A stretch of DNA of 6,944 nt, from positions 1 to 6,944 of the forward strand of contig SKZP01000706.1 of assembly GCA_007127275.1 (NCBI GenBank), read 5' to 3'. The position numbers and the translations under genes are program-made. The notes under the pieces are model-generated. The model was not told where the DNA came from. It made no database searches and saw only the letters and a list, made by a program, of their open reading frames with translations. This DNA comes from Planctomycetota bacterium. Its GTDB lineage: Bacteria > Planctomycetota > UBA8742 > SKZP01. Positions 5,953 through 6,944 of the stretch are shown in pieces. Within the stretch, counting starts at the first letter, position 1, and every line of letters starts with the position of its first letter.

Positions 5953-6005
5953 CACCGACTTCGCTCGCAACGCTCAACGTTTGGAAATGATTTTCGGACA
6001 GCTCC

Positions 6006-6944
6006 TTACCCCGACTGCGAGGCGCGACCGGCGACCATTTCGTCGTAAATCCAGCGGTAGGTCTTTTCCATGCCGACCTCCAGCGAGATGGTCGGCTCCC
6101 AGCCCAGCTGCCGTTCAATGCGCTCGTTGTTGCTGTTGCGGCCGCGCACCCCCTTGGGGGCGTCCAGCTTGTAGTTTCGCTTCAGCGTTATGCCGGCGAT
6201 GCGCTCGACAATGTCGACGAGCTTGTTGATGGAAACCATCTGGTCGCTGCCAATGTTGAGCGGCTCGGCGACGTCGCTGTGCATCAACTTGAACGTGCCC
6301 TCGAGGCAGTCATCAATGTAGGTGAAGCTGCGCGTCTGCTCGCCGTCGCCCCAGATCTCGAGCTCGTGTGTGCCGTCGAGCTTGGCACGAATCACCTTGC
6401 GGCAGATGGCCGCGGGGGCCTTTTCGCGGCCGCCGTCCCACGTGCCGTGCGGCCCGTAGATGTTGTGGTAGCGGGCGACCCGACAGATGAGTCCGAAGTC
6501 TTCCTGAAAGTGGCGGCACATCCGCTCGCTGAACAGTTTTTCCCAACCGTAGCCGTCTTCGGGTTGAGCAGGGTAGGCGTCCTCCTCGCGCAGTCCTTGC
6601 TCGGCCTCGGTGGTGGCCTGTTTGTCGGCGCGGTAGACGCAAGCCGAGGAGGCAAAGAAGTAGCGGCCCACGCCGGCGTCGCGCGCGGCCATCAGCATGT
6701 GCGTGTTGATCAGCACCGAGAGCATGCACTGGGCCTTGTGCGTCTCGATGAATCCCATGCCCCCCATGTCCGCGGCGAAGTTGTACACGGTCTCGACGCC
6801 GGCACACGCCTCGCGGCAGGCCTGGGCCTCGCGCAGGTCGGCAACGACATTCTCCGCCTCGGCAAAGACCTGATACCACTCTTCAAGCGGCTTGATATCC
6901 ACCGAGCGCACGCGGTGCCCCTGCTCGAGCAGCGCCCCAACAAG
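6006..6944 (-). CDS. NAD-dependent sugar-nucleotide epimerase, GDP-mannose 3,5-epimerase-like, N-terminus outside window
   Basis: The frame is open from the right edge to a TAA (6006-6008). The first visible residues, LVGALLEQGHRVRSVDI, are the helix and second strand of the Rossmann fold. The start and the GxxGxxG loop therefore lie just beyond the window, probably only some 15-25 residues away. Counting from the edge (312 residues), motifs match plant GDP-mannose 3,5-epimerase closely: MGGMGFI (60-66), SSACVY (99-104) with C102, YGWEK with Y132 and K136 (the SDR catalytic pair), HNIYGPHGTW, GGREKAPAA with K175, WGDGEQTRSFTYIDD, NIGSDQMVS and GVRGRNSNN. C102 and K175 correspond to the Cys and Lys used for acid-base epimerisation in the plant enzyme. 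That enzyme converts GDP-D-mannose to GDP-L-galactose or GDP-L-gulose. Here the product would probably feed surface polysaccharide, an inference, since no glycosyltransferase is visible. Other NDP-sugar epimerases are possible but fit less well. Confidence 0.9.
   Translation of the reverse strand, partial: LVGALLEQGHRVRSVDIKPLEEWYQVFAEAENVVADLREAQACREACAGVETVYNFAADMGGMGFIETHKAQCMLSVLINTHMLMAARDAGVGRYFFASSACVYRADKQATTEAEQGLREEDAYPAQPEDGYGWEKLFSERMCRHFQEDFGLICRVARYHNIYGPHGTWDGGREKAPAAICRKVIRAKLDGTHELEIWGDGEQTRSFTYIDDCLEGTFKLMHSDVAEPLNIGSDQMVSINKLVDIVERIAGITLKRNYKLDAPKGVRGRNSNNERIERQLGWEPTISLEVGMEKTYRWIYDEMVAGRASQSG

Noticed and set aside
5135..6118. Minus-strand open frame (327 codons) opposite the AAA gene
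   Set aside because: It is antisense to the Walker A-to-C-terminus region of the AAA gene and overlaps the true epimerase 3' end in another frame. No family motif is seen.

Overview
The window is GC-rich bacterial DNA carrying five protein genes: four on the + strand and one converging from the right. Two genes run off the edges. The flavour is that of a Planctomycetota/PVC-type or related environmental bacterium. The reasons are a large protein of repeated carboxypeptidase-regulatory-like beta domains, a MiaA whose 'SMKVYR' motif and altered P-loop recall planctomycete versions (from memory), a eukaryote-like MIT-AAA ATPase, and a plant-type GDP-mannose 3,5-epimerase-like enzyme. This lineage call is an inference; there is no rRNA or marker gene here to prove it.

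Left part (2-2323): the 3' portion of a large, cysteine-free protein made of about eight tandem beta-sandwich repeats, probably exported or on the cell surface. After a 245-base spacer comes a tight two-gene unit. The first gene encodes a 180-residue protein with a zinc ribbon followed by a domain that lines up well with the C-terminal domain of ribosomal protein L7/L12. The second is miaA (tRNA dimethylallyltransferase), whose Shine-Dalgarno overlaps the stop of the first. Both point to translation. A strong rho-independent terminator closes the unit at 4358-4399.

Middle (4287-4753): a 467-base gap holding that terminator, a cluster of palindromes and degenerate direct repeats (4430-4537), and a candidate promoter with a palindrome over its -10 box (about 4641-4673). 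It leads into a 373-residue single-domain AAA ATPase of the Vps4/katanin type, with an N-terminal MIT-like helical domain.

Right part (5876-6944): a 130-base convergent spacer with competing short hairpins, then a minus-strand NAD-dependent epimerase very like GDP-mannose 3,5-epimerase, cut at its N-terminus by the window edge.

The genes do not form one obvious pathway. The most promising items for novelty are the zinc-ribbon/L7-L12-like protein coupled to miaA, and the bacterial MIT-AAA ATPase with its own regulated-looking promoter. I see no CRISPR array, transposase, integrase, tRNA or rRNA.
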